Assembly: GCA_022567855.1 (NCBI GenBank)
Contig: JADFGE010000235.1
Location: 1 to 5,226, forward strand
Direction of reading: 5' to 3'
Origin: Planctomycetota bacterium
GTDB taxonomy: Bacteria > Planctomycetota > Phycisphaerae > Phycisphaerales > SM1A02
Length of the DNA: 5,226 bases
Shown: positions 1 through 4,769 of the stretch, piece by piece
Position numbering within the stretch: the stretch's first letter is position 1
How the letters are laid out: each line of letters starts with the position of its first letter
The notes under the pieces: model-generated
Database searches by the model: none
Told to the model about the DNA's origin: nothing
What the model saw: the letters and a program-made list of their open reading frames with translations, nothing else
Program-made: the position numbers and the translations under genes

Positions 1-362
1 CAACCATTATGCGGGATAGGAGTAACGTCACGAATCATTGTCACTTCCAATCCGGCGGCGGACAACGAGCGAATAGCGGACTCTCGTCCACTGCCAGCGC
101 CGGACACCCAGGCTTCAACTTTTCTCAAACCAAGATTCAGCGCTTCTTTGGCGGCGCTACTGGCGGCCAATTGGGCGGCGAATGGAGTGGATTTACGCGA
201 ACCCTTCATCCCCATTTTACCTGCGGAACCCCATGAAATGGTGTTTCCCTTCAAATCAGCCAGAGTTACAATAGTATTGTTAAAACTAGCATGAATATGC
301 GCTATTCCGTTCGCTTCAACGCGGCGTGACTTCTTACTTCTTGGTTTTTTCTGATCTGCCAT
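1..362 (-). CDS. rpsK: 30S ribosomal protein S11, C-terminus cut by the window edge
   Basis: S11 is a component of the 30S platform that contacts 16S rRNA near the E site. Translating the minus strand from the ATG at 362-360 gives 120 codons with the family's core in order: GIAHIHASFNNTIVTL near residues 19-34, SWGSAGKMGMKGSRKSTPFAAQLA near 43-66, GSGRESAIRSL near 90-100 and RDVTPIPHNG at 111-120. The next two bases fit the expected Cys of the PIPHNGC ending. Only about nine C-terminal residues (the basic tail) lie beyond base 1. The start is backed by the family's usual short basic N-terminus (MADQKKPRSKKSRR); an AGGT about 11 bases upstream is a weak ribosome binding site. It lies 41 bases downstream of rpsM, the order normal for the alpha/spc-type ribosomal operon. 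Base composition is lower in GC at the 5' end than in rpsM. Confidence 0.96.
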   Translation of the reverse strand, partial: MADQKKPRSKKSRRVEANGIAHIHASFNNTIVTLADLKGNTISWGSAGKMGMKGSRKSTPFAAQLAASSAAKEALNLGLRKVEAWVSGAGSGRESAIRSLSAAGLEVTMIRDVTPIPHNG

Positions 363-403
363 TTATTTGCTTACCTGACCTGTCTCTGCAATGGATTGAT
401 TCG

Positions 404-709
404 CTATTTGCGTTGTGGCGGTTTTTTCTTACCCGCTATTCTCTTGCCCGGCCCCTTGCGGGTGCGGGCGTTGGTCTTGGTGCGCTGCCCTCGGACCGGC
501 AGACCGCGCCGGTGGCGCAGGCCGCGGTAGTTCCCGAGATCCATCAGGCGCTTGATGTTGAGATTGACTTCCCCCCGCAACTCTCCTTCGATTTTGTATT
601 CGTTCTCGATCACCTCGCGGATCGCGGTAATCTGGTGCTCGTCCACGTTGTCCATGCGGAGACTCTCGTCCACACCCGCTTTGGACAAAATCTTGGCGGA
701 TGTGGTGCG
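404..709 (-). CDS. rpsM: 30S ribosomal protein S13, N-terminus missing at a chimeric junction
   Basis: S13 sits in the head of the small subunit and contacts 5S rRNA/L5 bridges and the P-site tRNA. The 101 codons seen here begin at the RTTSAKIL segment that normally follows the Y-G-I-G helix-turn, corresponding to about residue 27 of E. coli S13. They run through LRGEVNLNIKRLMDLG, the YRGLRHRRGLPVRGQRTKTN signature and the basic ARTRKGPGKRIAGKKK tail. The usual first 26 or so residues (MARIAGV... through the first helix) are absent. The DNA upstream is instead the inside of zwf. A TTG at 713-715 could be called as a start, but it belongs to zwf-derived sequence and has no family support. Bases 696-709 code plausibly for both proteins. 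The gene is followed by rpsK after 41 bases, so this side of the junction is a normal ribosomal operon. Confidence 0.93.
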   Translation of the reverse strand, partial: RTTSAKILSKAGVDESLRMDNVDEHQITAIREVIENEYKIEGELRGEVNLNIKRLMDLGNYRGLRHRRGLPVRGQRTKTNARTRKGPGKRIAGKKKPPQRK

Positions 710-1580
710 CCGCAAATGTCGTCGGCGGCTCCATCGCCACGAGCGCCAATACCTGCAGCAAATGCGATTGGATCATGTCGCGAATCGCCCCGACGCCATC
801 GTAGTAGGCGGCGCGACGCCCGACGCCCAGCGTTTCCGCCGCGGTGATCTGAACGTGATCGATGTAGCGATGATTCCACAGCGGCTCGAAGATCGTGTTC
901 GCAAAACGAAAGACGAGCAGACTCTGCACGATCTCCTTGCCCAGGTAGTGGTCGATTCGGTAGATCGCGTCCTCCTCGAACACGCGGCCCAGCGCGAGAT
1001 TCAGCCTCGAAGCCGACTCAACATCGTGGCCGAACGGCTTCTCGATGACGATTCGCTGCCACGGAACGTGGTTACGATCGATGCTGCACCATTTGCGGCC
1101 CTCCGTCACCAAGCCCGATTCGCCGATGCATTCGACGATCGGCTCGTACAGATTTGGCGCGACTGAAAGATAAAAGAGAATGTTGCCGCCGGACTGTGCT
1201 CCATTGGAGAGTGAAGTAATGCGCTCGGTCAAGCCGGGATAAATATCCGCGTCGGCGGCGCTTCCCGAAAGGTAATGCAATCGTGTAGCGAATCGCGCCC
1301 AGGTCGATTCGTCGAAGCGGGCTGCATGCTCCTTGACCCACGGCCGGAGTCTCTCACGCCACGCCTCATCGGTCATTACGGTGCGGCTGACACCCAGCAC
1401 GCGCGTTTGAACAGGCAGGGCATCACATGCAGCCATCTCATACAGCGCAGGGATCAACTTGCGGGCGACCAAATCACCGGACGCGCCGAAAATGACGATC
1501 ACACACGGGTCGGGCGAGCCAGGCATGGTGAGCATGATGACGGTCGGGGCTGGTGTGTCAATGCGCCGGTGTCCGGCCAC
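429..1580 (-). CDS. zwf: Glucose-6-phosphate 1-dehydrogenase, C-terminal part lost; genuine portion 696-1580
   Basis: The enzyme oxidises glucose 6-phosphate to 6-phosphogluconolactone with NAD(P)+, the first step of the cytosolic oxidative pentose phosphate pathway. Visible motifs are the Rossmann FGASGDLVARK at 31-41, IEKPFGHD at 179-186, the substrate site RIDHYLGKE at 208-216 (His211), and YYDGVGAIRDMIQSHLLQ at 259-276. His273 is spaced from His211 as the catalytic base His240 is from His178 in the Leuconostoc enzyme. Family similarity runs to AAHHIR (290-295) and then ends. The remaining frame down to base 429 (88 residues) is rpsM read out of frame and should not be treated as protein. 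About 200 C-terminal residues are missing against a usual 480-510. I chose the GTG at 1580 because AAGGTGA lies seven bases upstream; ATGs at 1535 and 1526 are alternatives, just before the conserved fold begins. It follows xerD after 43 bases, so probably shares its transcript. Confidence 0.93.
   Translation of the reverse strand: MAGHRRIDTPAPTVIMLTMPGSPDPCVIVIFGASGDLVARKLIPALYEMAACDALPVQTRVLGVSRTVMTDEAWRERLRPWVKEHAARFDESTWARFATRLHYLSGSAADADIYPGLTERITSLSNGAQSGGNILFYLSVAPNLYEPIVECIGESGLVTEGRKWCSIDRNHVPWQRIVIEKPFGHDVESASRLNLALGRVFEEDAIYRIDHYLGKEIVQSLLVFRFANTIFEPLWNHRYIDHVQITAAETLGVGRRAAYYDGVGAIRDMIQSHLLQVLALVAMEPPTTFAAHHIRQDFVQSGCGRESPHGQRGRAPDYRDPRGDRERIQNRRRVAGGSQSQHQAPDGSRELPRPAPPARSAGPRAAHQDQRPHPQGAGQENSG
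696..710. other. Abrupt zwf/rpsM junction with 15-base candidate microhomology
   Basis: On the minus strand these bases read GCGCACCACATCCGC. In the zwf frame this is A-H-H-I-R (residues 291-295), which fits the family after the MEPP segment. In the S13 frame (one base offset) it is R-T-T-S plus most of the next Ala, which fits S13 after its Gly-Ile-Gly turn. Higher coordinates are purely zwf and lower ones purely rpsM, and both genes are broken mid-fold. That both parents carried this same stretch is inference, since only the joined product is visible. Confidence 0.75.
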
Positions 1581-1587
1581 CGATACG

Positions 1588-1594
1588 TCACCTT
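1588..1594 (-). promoter_or_regulatory. Shine-Dalgarno site for zwf
   Basis: The minus strand reads AAGGTGA, seven bases before the GTG at 1580-1578. It decides in favour of that GTG over the two ATGs at 1535 and 1526, which have no purine-rich sequence at a suitable distance. The whole xerD-zwf spacer is 43 bases and shows no terminator-like hairpin. Confidence 0.6.
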
Positions 1595-1623
1595 AGCCTG
1601 CGACGGTTGGGAAGCGTGCCAGC

Positions 1624-2541
1624 CTACGGCCGGGGATGATATTTCTTCACAACTTGGCGCAAGTGTGATCGATCGACGTGCGTATAAATCTGCGTCGACG
1701 CGATGTCTGCGTGGCCGAGCAGTTCCTGCACGGTGCGCAGATCGGCCCCTCCTATTAGCATATGGGTTGCAAAGCTGTGGCGTAGCTGATGCGGATGAAC
1801 ATCGCGTAAACCCGCCAACTGTGCATTGCGACGAACGATCTGCCATACCGCCACGCGCTCCAATGGCCGACCGGTATGGGAAAGCATGAGCCGATCCTTA
1901 TGGCGGCGATCGTCAAATCGAGCAAGCTGCGGTCGCAATTGTTCTAAATATGTATCGGTGGCGTCCTGCGCTGGCTTGCCCACCGGGACCATGCGCTGCT
2001 TGGACCCCTTGCCGGTGACGATCAACACGCCAAGCGTGGGGTTGTATTCGTTGCATTTCAGATCGGCGACTTCCGAGGCGCGCAGGCCGGCGGCGTACAT
2101 CAATTCAAGCAGCGCCTTATCGCGCAGCCAAAGACGACCATGCTCCGGCGCGGGCGCGGCGAGCAGCTTCTTGATGTTCTTGGGCGACAACACGCCGGGG
2201 AGGCGCTTCCACCGCGTGGGCGTTTCCAGGAGGCGGGCGGGATTGTCCTTCGTCAGGCCGTTGGCGAAAAGGAACCGGAAGAACACGCGGATCGTGGCCA
2301 GGTGCCGGGCGATCGACGTCGGCTGTAACCGGCGTTTCCGGTGCAAGCCGCGCAAGTGCTCAGCAAGATCGTCAGGTTTTATCTGCTGCGGTGATTCGAT
2401 GCGTCGAGCGCGAAGATCGCGGCGCAGATCGTCGAGGTCCCGGCCGTACGCCTCCAGCGTCGCCGACGCCAATCCCGCCTCGACGCGCAGGTACGTCAGA
2501 AACTCACGTACCGGTTCGTCGAAGGGGCAGGGCTGTTCCAT
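1624..2541 (-). CDS. xerD: Tyrosine recombinase of the XerC/XerD family, complete
   Basis: Xer recombinases resolve chromosome dimers at dif during division, normally as a XerC-XerD pair driven by FtsK. The protein has 305 residues, the normal length. The N-terminal SAM-like DNA-binding domain covers about 8-105 (FLTYLRVEAGLASATLEAYGRDL at the start). The catalytic domain carries the full set: Arg154 in AGLRASE, Lys178 in GKGSKQR, His251 and Arg254 in HQLRHSFATH, His277 in LGHADI and the nucleophile Tyr286 in TQIYTHVD. The spacing follows E. coli XerD (148, 172, 244, 247, 270, 279) almost exactly. The C-terminal LRQVVKKYHPRP resembles XerD more than XerC, but the split is not certain without a tree. 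The start at ATG 2541-2539 is forced: the frame is closed by TGA nine bases upstream. It begins inside the 3' end of the upstream small gene (38-base overlap) and lacks a clear Shine-Dalgarno, which suggests translational coupling. No integron or phage features are nearby, so a housekeeping role is likely. Confidence 0.95.
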   Translation of the reverse strand: MEQPCPFDEPVREFLTYLRVEAGLASATLEAYGRDLDDLRRDLRARRIESPQQIKPDDLAEHLRGLHRKRRLQPTSIARHLATIRVFFRFLFANGLTKDNPARLLETPTRWKRLPGVLSPKNIKKLLAAPAPEHGRLWLRDKALLELMYAAGLRASEVADLKCNEYNPTLGVLIVTGKGSKQRMVPVGKPAQDATDTYLEQLRPQLARFDDRRHKDRLMLSHTGRPLERVAVWQIVRRNAQLAGLRDVHPHQLRHSFATHMLIGGADLRTVQELLGHADIASTQIYTHVDRSHLRQVVKKYHPRP

Positions 2542-2725
2542 TGGTGGTCAGCATCACGAGCGGCGACGAGTCCACCGGCGCCGCAAGCTCGCGATTGATC
2601 CGGTGATACGTCAGGCAGCTGCGGTAGGCGCCGAAGCACACGCTAAACGCCTGCTCCAGCCTCCCCAGACAGAGTCGGCTCGCACAGCGTGGATCGTCGC
2701 GATCGATATGCGGACAAGCGTCCAT
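2504..2725 (-). CDS. Small conserved-looking Cys/His-rich protein upstream of xerD
   Basis: This is a 73-residue protein of unknown function. The first 45 residues carry a dense pattern: Cys4-Pro-His6, Cys14, Cys19, Cys30, then G-x-Y-x-x-Cys37 and Tyr40-His41. Four to five cysteines plus two histidines in a short chain suggest a bound zinc or iron-sulfur cluster; this is inference from residue spacing. From memory, short proteins with CPH...DPRC...LGRL..AF..C.G.Y..C..YHR occur in Planctomycetes and some other GC-rich bacteria, but I cannot name a family. Residues 48-73 look unstructured and overlap the xerD start by 38 bases in a different frame. ATG 2725-2723 is the first possible start, since an in-frame TGA lies 15 bases upstream. 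No good Shine-Dalgarno is visible (only GAGAAG, too close). It is the first gene of the minus-strand cluster and likely co-transcribed with xerD and zwf. Confidence 0.7.
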   Translation of the reverse strand: MDACPHIDRDDPRCASRLCLGRLEQAFSVCFGAYRSCLTYHRINRELAAPVDSSPLVMLTTNGTALPLRRTGT

Positions 2726-2741
2726 GCTTCTCGCGGTTCAG

Positions 2742-2759
2742 CGTGTCGGCCGTGACACG
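2742..2759. repeat. Short inverted repeat upstream of the Cys-rich small gene
   Basis: CGTGTC (2742-2747) and GACACG (2754-2759) are perfect complements with a six-base loop, GGCCGT. It ends 16 bases before the ATG of the minus-strand small gene, so in RNA it could form a hairpin in the 5' leader, or in DNA serve as a dyad for a regulator. In a GC-rich sequence a 6-base dyad can arise by chance, and no T-run follows to make it a terminator. Confidence 0.3.
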
Positions 2760-2841
2760 GTCCGGTTGGGGGTTATCGACCGCCCGCTCGACCTAGCGCC
2801 AGAAATCGCCTCCGTGACCCAAACTCGGCTGTCGCTGCACC

Positions 2842-2873
2842 TTGCGCCTCGATCGGCAACGTTTGCGCCTCGA
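2842..2873. repeat. Tandem 11-base direct repeat with a 21-base period
   Basis: TTGCGCCTCGA occurs at 2842-2852 and again, identically, at 2863-2873. Start to start is 21 bases, about two turns of B-DNA, so a regulator could bind both copies on the same face. The pair lies in the middle of the divergent intergenic region, about 125-155 bases ahead of the GTG of the first flagellar-side ORF. No known binding site matches that I recognise. Confidence 0.4.
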
Positions 2874-2984
2874 CAGTTCGGGGCCGAATTCTATCGACCA
2901 CATCAGGCGGGGATTTGAGGCCCTTGCCTCGGCATCGCACGAAGGCACGCGGATTGCCACAGCTGGATCGTCCAGCCAGGCGGC

Positions 2985-2990
2985 AAGGAG
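2985..2990 (+). promoter_or_regulatory. Shine-Dalgarno site for the GTG-started small ORF
   Basis: AAGGAG, an almost perfect anti-16S match, ends six bases before the GTG at 2997-2999. It is the strongest ribosome binding site in the window and is the main reason to accept the 73-residue ORF at 2997-3218 as translated and to place its start there. Confidence 0.65.
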
Positions 2991-2996
2991 GCCCCG

Positions 2997-3218
2997 GTGC
3001 GGGAACACATGCGAAGCATCATCGATCAGGCGCGCCGATCCGAGGAGCGGATCAGCGCCGACAACAAAGCAGACCTTTCCCAAGACCTGGCCGGCCAGGT
3101 CATTCGTTGGGCGCGCATCGCTGCATCGTCTCACATGGTGCTCTCAGCGAGGATGAACATACAGGCGGACACTCGTTCACCACACGTATTCGAGAAGAGT
3201 CAGGAGCCCTTGCCATGA
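2997..3218 (+). CDS. Small hydrophilic protein translationally coupled to flgF
   Basis: This 73-residue protein is one I do not recognise. It starts at GTG with AAGGAG six bases upstream and ends in TGA at 3216-3218, overlapping the flgF ATG (3215-3217) as ATGA. A strong binding site at one end and a four-base overlap at the other are hard to explain by chance, so it probably heads the flagellar operon. The N-terminal half (about residues 2-45) is charged and predicted helical by eye, with MRSIIDQARRSEERISADNK then QDLAGQVIRWARIAASSHM. The last 20 or so residues look disordered. There is no signal peptide, membrane segment or Cys. The frame is open upstream to a TGA at 2916-2918, but no better start is seen there. 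The flgF Shine-Dalgarno lies within its final codons. A role tied to rod assembly or its regulation is only suggested by position. Confidence 0.6.
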   Translation: MREHMRSIIDQARRSEERISADNKADLSQDLAGQVIRWARIAASSHMVLSARMNIQADTRSPHVFEKSQEPLP

Positions 3219-3985
3219 ACTACGGGATGTATCTCGCGGCGACCGGCGTGCTTACCAGCATGTACCGCCAGGACGTGCTCGCCAACAACCTGGCCAACGT
3301 GAACACCGTCGGCTTCAAGCCCGATGTGGTCTACACACGCCTGCGCCTGCCCGAACGGTTGGAGTCGGGCGGCGCCAGTCCCCAGCAGCTCTTGGAGCGT
3401 CTCGGCGGTGGGCATCTCCTCAGCCCGACCCGACTGGACCTCACCCAAGGCAGCCTCACTGACACCGGCAACGACCTCGATCTGGCCATCGAAGGCGAAG
3501 GGTTTTTCGTCGTCCGCTCCACCAGCCCCGGCAATGAACAGCTTCGATTGACGCGCGATGGACGATTCACCCTCAACCCCGCCGGCGAATTGGTCATGGC
3601 GGGCACCGGCATGAGCCTGCTCGACATCGAGAACCAGCCGATCCGCCTCGATCGAACTGCGACCGTGCACGTGAGATCCAACGGCGAACTCGTCCAGAAC
3701 GGCAAGGTTCGCGCGACGTTGCGTATCGCCACCGCCACCGATCAAAGCCAGCTTTCCAAACTCGGGAACAACCTATTGACCGTCAACTCGAATGACCCCC
3801 AAGCTCTTCGTCCGGCGGACGGGCGTCTCCTCCAACGGCACCTCGAATCCAGCGCGGTGAACCCCGTGATGATGCTCAACGCGATGATCTCCGCGTCCAA
3901 GGCCGCCTCGGCCAACCTGAAGATGATGCAGTACCACGATCACCTCATCGGCCAGGCCGTCAACACCCTCGGACGGGTCGCATGA
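3215..3985 (+). CDS. flgF: Flagellar basal-body rod protein FlgF-like
   Basis: FlgF forms part of the proximal rod that crosses the periplasm; the protein is exported by the flagellar type III apparatus, so it has no Sec signal. The 256 residues include the N-terminal rod signature YRQDVLANNLANVNTVGFK at 17-35 and the central DLDLAIEGEGFFVV at 87-100. R-L-T-R-D-GRFTLNPAGELV follows at 111-127. The C-terminal NPVMMLNAMISASKAASANLKMMQ at 216-239 forms the second half of the D0 coiled-coil, ending in AVNTLGRVA. Both terminal helices are present, so it is complete. The shorter length and the sequence separate it from the FlgG downstream; FlgF rather than FlgG is inferred from order and divergence. 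CAGGAG at 3201-3206 sits eight bases before ATG 3215. An upstream in-frame extension exists but has no rod-protein character. It overlaps the preceding small ORF by ATGA. Confidence 0.9.
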   Translation: MNYGMYLAATGVLTSMYRQDVLANNLANVNTVGFKPDVVYTRLRLPERLESGGASPQQLLERLGGGHLLSPTRLDLTQGSLTDTGNDLDLAIEGEGFFVVRSTSPGNEQLRLTRDGRFTLNPAGELVMAGTGMSLLDIENQPIRLDRTATVHVRSNGELVQNGKVRATLRIATATDQSQLSKLGNNLLTVNSNDPQALRPADGRLLQRHLESSAVNPVMMLNAMISASKAASANLKMMQYHDHLIGQAVNTLGRVA

Positions 3986-4152
3986 TGAAGACGAACATCA
4001 ACGGCATCATGGTAATCGTGGATCAGGGGAACAGACCCGTTCCGACCGTTCAACCGCCGGGCCTATCCCAGCGGGATTCGCAGAAATCCGGTCGTTTCGC
4101 CGCAAGCCCAAGGCGAGCGATTCCTAACAGGAGATCGACATGGCCATCCTAG
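3982..4152 (+). CDS. Possible 56-residue ORF between flgF and flgG
   Basis: The flgF stop is embedded in ATGATGA, giving an ATG at 3982-3984 (and another at 3985-3987) that overlaps the end of flgF. The frame runs 56 codons to TAG at 4150-4152, 13 bases into flgG. The product begins MMKTNINGIMVIVDQG and then becomes Pro/Arg/Ser-rich without recognisable motifs. In favour: it fills an otherwise unexplained 154-base gap in a tight operon and begins by stop-start overlap. Against: its composition is poor in the second half, and the last codons run through the flgG Shine-Dalgarno and start. There is no own ribosome binding site. A weak GGAAC/GTTCC hairpin (4028-4043) also lies here. It may simply be a spacer. 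Confidence 0.3.
   Translation: MMKTNINGIMVIVDQGNRPVPTVQPPGLSQRDSQKSGRFAASPRRAIPNRRSTWPS
4129..4133 (+). promoter_or_regulatory. Shine-Dalgarno site for flgG
   Basis: AGGAG, within AACAGGAG, lies six bases before the ATG at 4140-4142. It fixes the flgG start, which also matches the family's usual short lead into the first D0 helix. Confidence 0.7.
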
Positions 4153-4769
4153 CCCTTCATTCCGGAGCGACGGGGCTCAGCGCCCAGAACACGGCCCTGG
4201 ACGTCATCGCGAACAACCTGGCCAACGCCAACACCGATGGGTTCAAGGCGAGCCGCACTATTTTCCAAGACCTGCTCTACATCCAACGCGCTCAACCCGG
4301 CGCTGAAAACGCCCGCGGCGATCAGCGCCCGATCGGGCTGTCCATCGGCTTGGGCGTGAAGGTCGCCGGTACACAACTGGACTTCCGCACCGGCGCCGCC
4401 AACGCCACCGGGCGCGAACTCGACATCATGATCGACGGGCGCGGCTTCTTCCAGGTTCAGATCGACGACGACATCGCCGGCGGCTTCGGCTACACGCGGG
4501 CCGGCATTTTCTCCCTCAACTCCAACAACCAGCTTGTGTTGGTCACCGACCAGGGGCGTCTCCTTGAGCCAACCATCGATATACCTCCGGAGGCGACGCA
4601 GATCTCAATCAGCGCGGACGGCATCGTTTCAGCTCAAGTTACCGGGCAAATCGAACCGGAGCAGCTCGGGCAGATTGAGATCGCCATGTTCGTCAATCCG
4701 GCCGGCCTACAGCAGATCGGCGAAAACCTCTTCATCAGCCGCAACCCGATTGACAAGGCCTATGTTTAG
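4140..4769 (+). CDS. flgG: Flagellar distal rod protein FlgG, C-terminus lost at a chimeric junction
   Basis: FlgG builds the distal rod inside the LP-ring and links the proximal rod to the hook. The reading frame has 209 codons; about 199 are FlgG. Visible parts are the N-terminal helix and signature LDVIANNLANANTDGFKASR at 20-39, FQDLLY at 42-47, the GLSIGLGVKV turn at 66-75, DIMIDGRGFFQVQ at 95-107, YTRAG.FSLNSNNQLV at 118-133 and VNPAGLQQIGENLF at 185-198. The family continues from here with a Gly-rich loop, a GYLEASNVN-type segment and the C-terminal D0 helix, making about 260 residues. None of that follows. Instead come ten residues and a stop that belong to the antisense of a hydratase gene. 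Without the C-terminal helix the product could not polymerise normally. Gene order flgF-flgG is standard for rod operons, and the missing end would be expected to precede flgA/flgH/flgI. Confidence 0.94.
   Translation: MAILALHSGATGLSAQNTALDVIANNLANANTDGFKASRTIFQDLLYIQRAQPGAENARGDQRPIGLSIGLGVKVAGTQLDFRTGAANATGRELDIMIDGRGFFQVQIDDDIAGGFGYTRAGIFSLNSNNQLVLVTDQGRLLEPTIDIPPEATQISISADGIVSAQVTGQIEPEQLGQIEIAMFVNPAGLQQIGENLFISRNPIDKAYV

Larger units (their letters stand above)
2726..2996. promoter_or_regulatory. Divergent intergenic region between the xerD and flagellar clusters
   Basis: These 271 bases separate two outward-facing small genes and should hold promoters for both directions. I found no convincing -35/-10 pair. 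A sigma-28 search gave only GCCGAATT near 2883-2890 without an upstream TAAA at the right distance. A GG-N10-GC spacing on the minus strand near 2944-2959 is too weak to call sigma-54. The region does hold an 11-base direct repeat and a 6-base dyad, listed separately. Reading frames through it are arginine-rich and not convincing as genes. Confidence 0.45.

Noticed and set aside
713..715. TTG as a start codon for S13
   Set aside because: It lies in zwf-derived sequence, and a real S13 needs about 26 more N-terminal residues; no ribosome binding site supports it.
552..1166. 204-residue open frame on the plus strand
   Set aside because: It lies opposite zwf, spans the zwf/rpsM junction, is Arg/Asp-rich and shows no family motif; long antisense frames are common opposite GC-rich genes.
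696..1580. Natural zwf-S13 fusion protein
   Set aside because: The two genes are in different frames across the join, so no bifunctional product is encoded; after 696 the zwf frame reads out-of-frame S13.
1275..1889. 204-residue open frame on the plus strand across the zwf start and xerD end
   Set aside because: It is antisense to two well-supported genes and has no recognisable domain.
1826..2755. 309-residue open frame on the plus strand opposite xerD
   Set aside because: The composition is extremely Arg/Ser-rich, a typical shadow of a GC-rich gene; the minus strand carries a complete recombinase with all catalytic residues.
2870..2960. Sigma-28 or sigma-54 promoter for the flagellar genes
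   Set aside because: GCCGAATT lacks a TAAA partner, and the GG-N10-GC element is on the wrong strand for flgF and poorly matches the consensus.
2793..3134. 113-residue minus-strand frame in the intergenic region
   Set aside because: It is Arg-rich with no motif and lies opposite the better-supported ORF at 2997-3218 that has a strong ribosome binding site.
2915..3214. In-frame N-terminal extension of flgF
   Set aside because: The added 100 residues are Arg/Pro-rich and unlike any rod protein; the ATG at 3215 has a Shine-Dalgarno and matches the family N-terminus.
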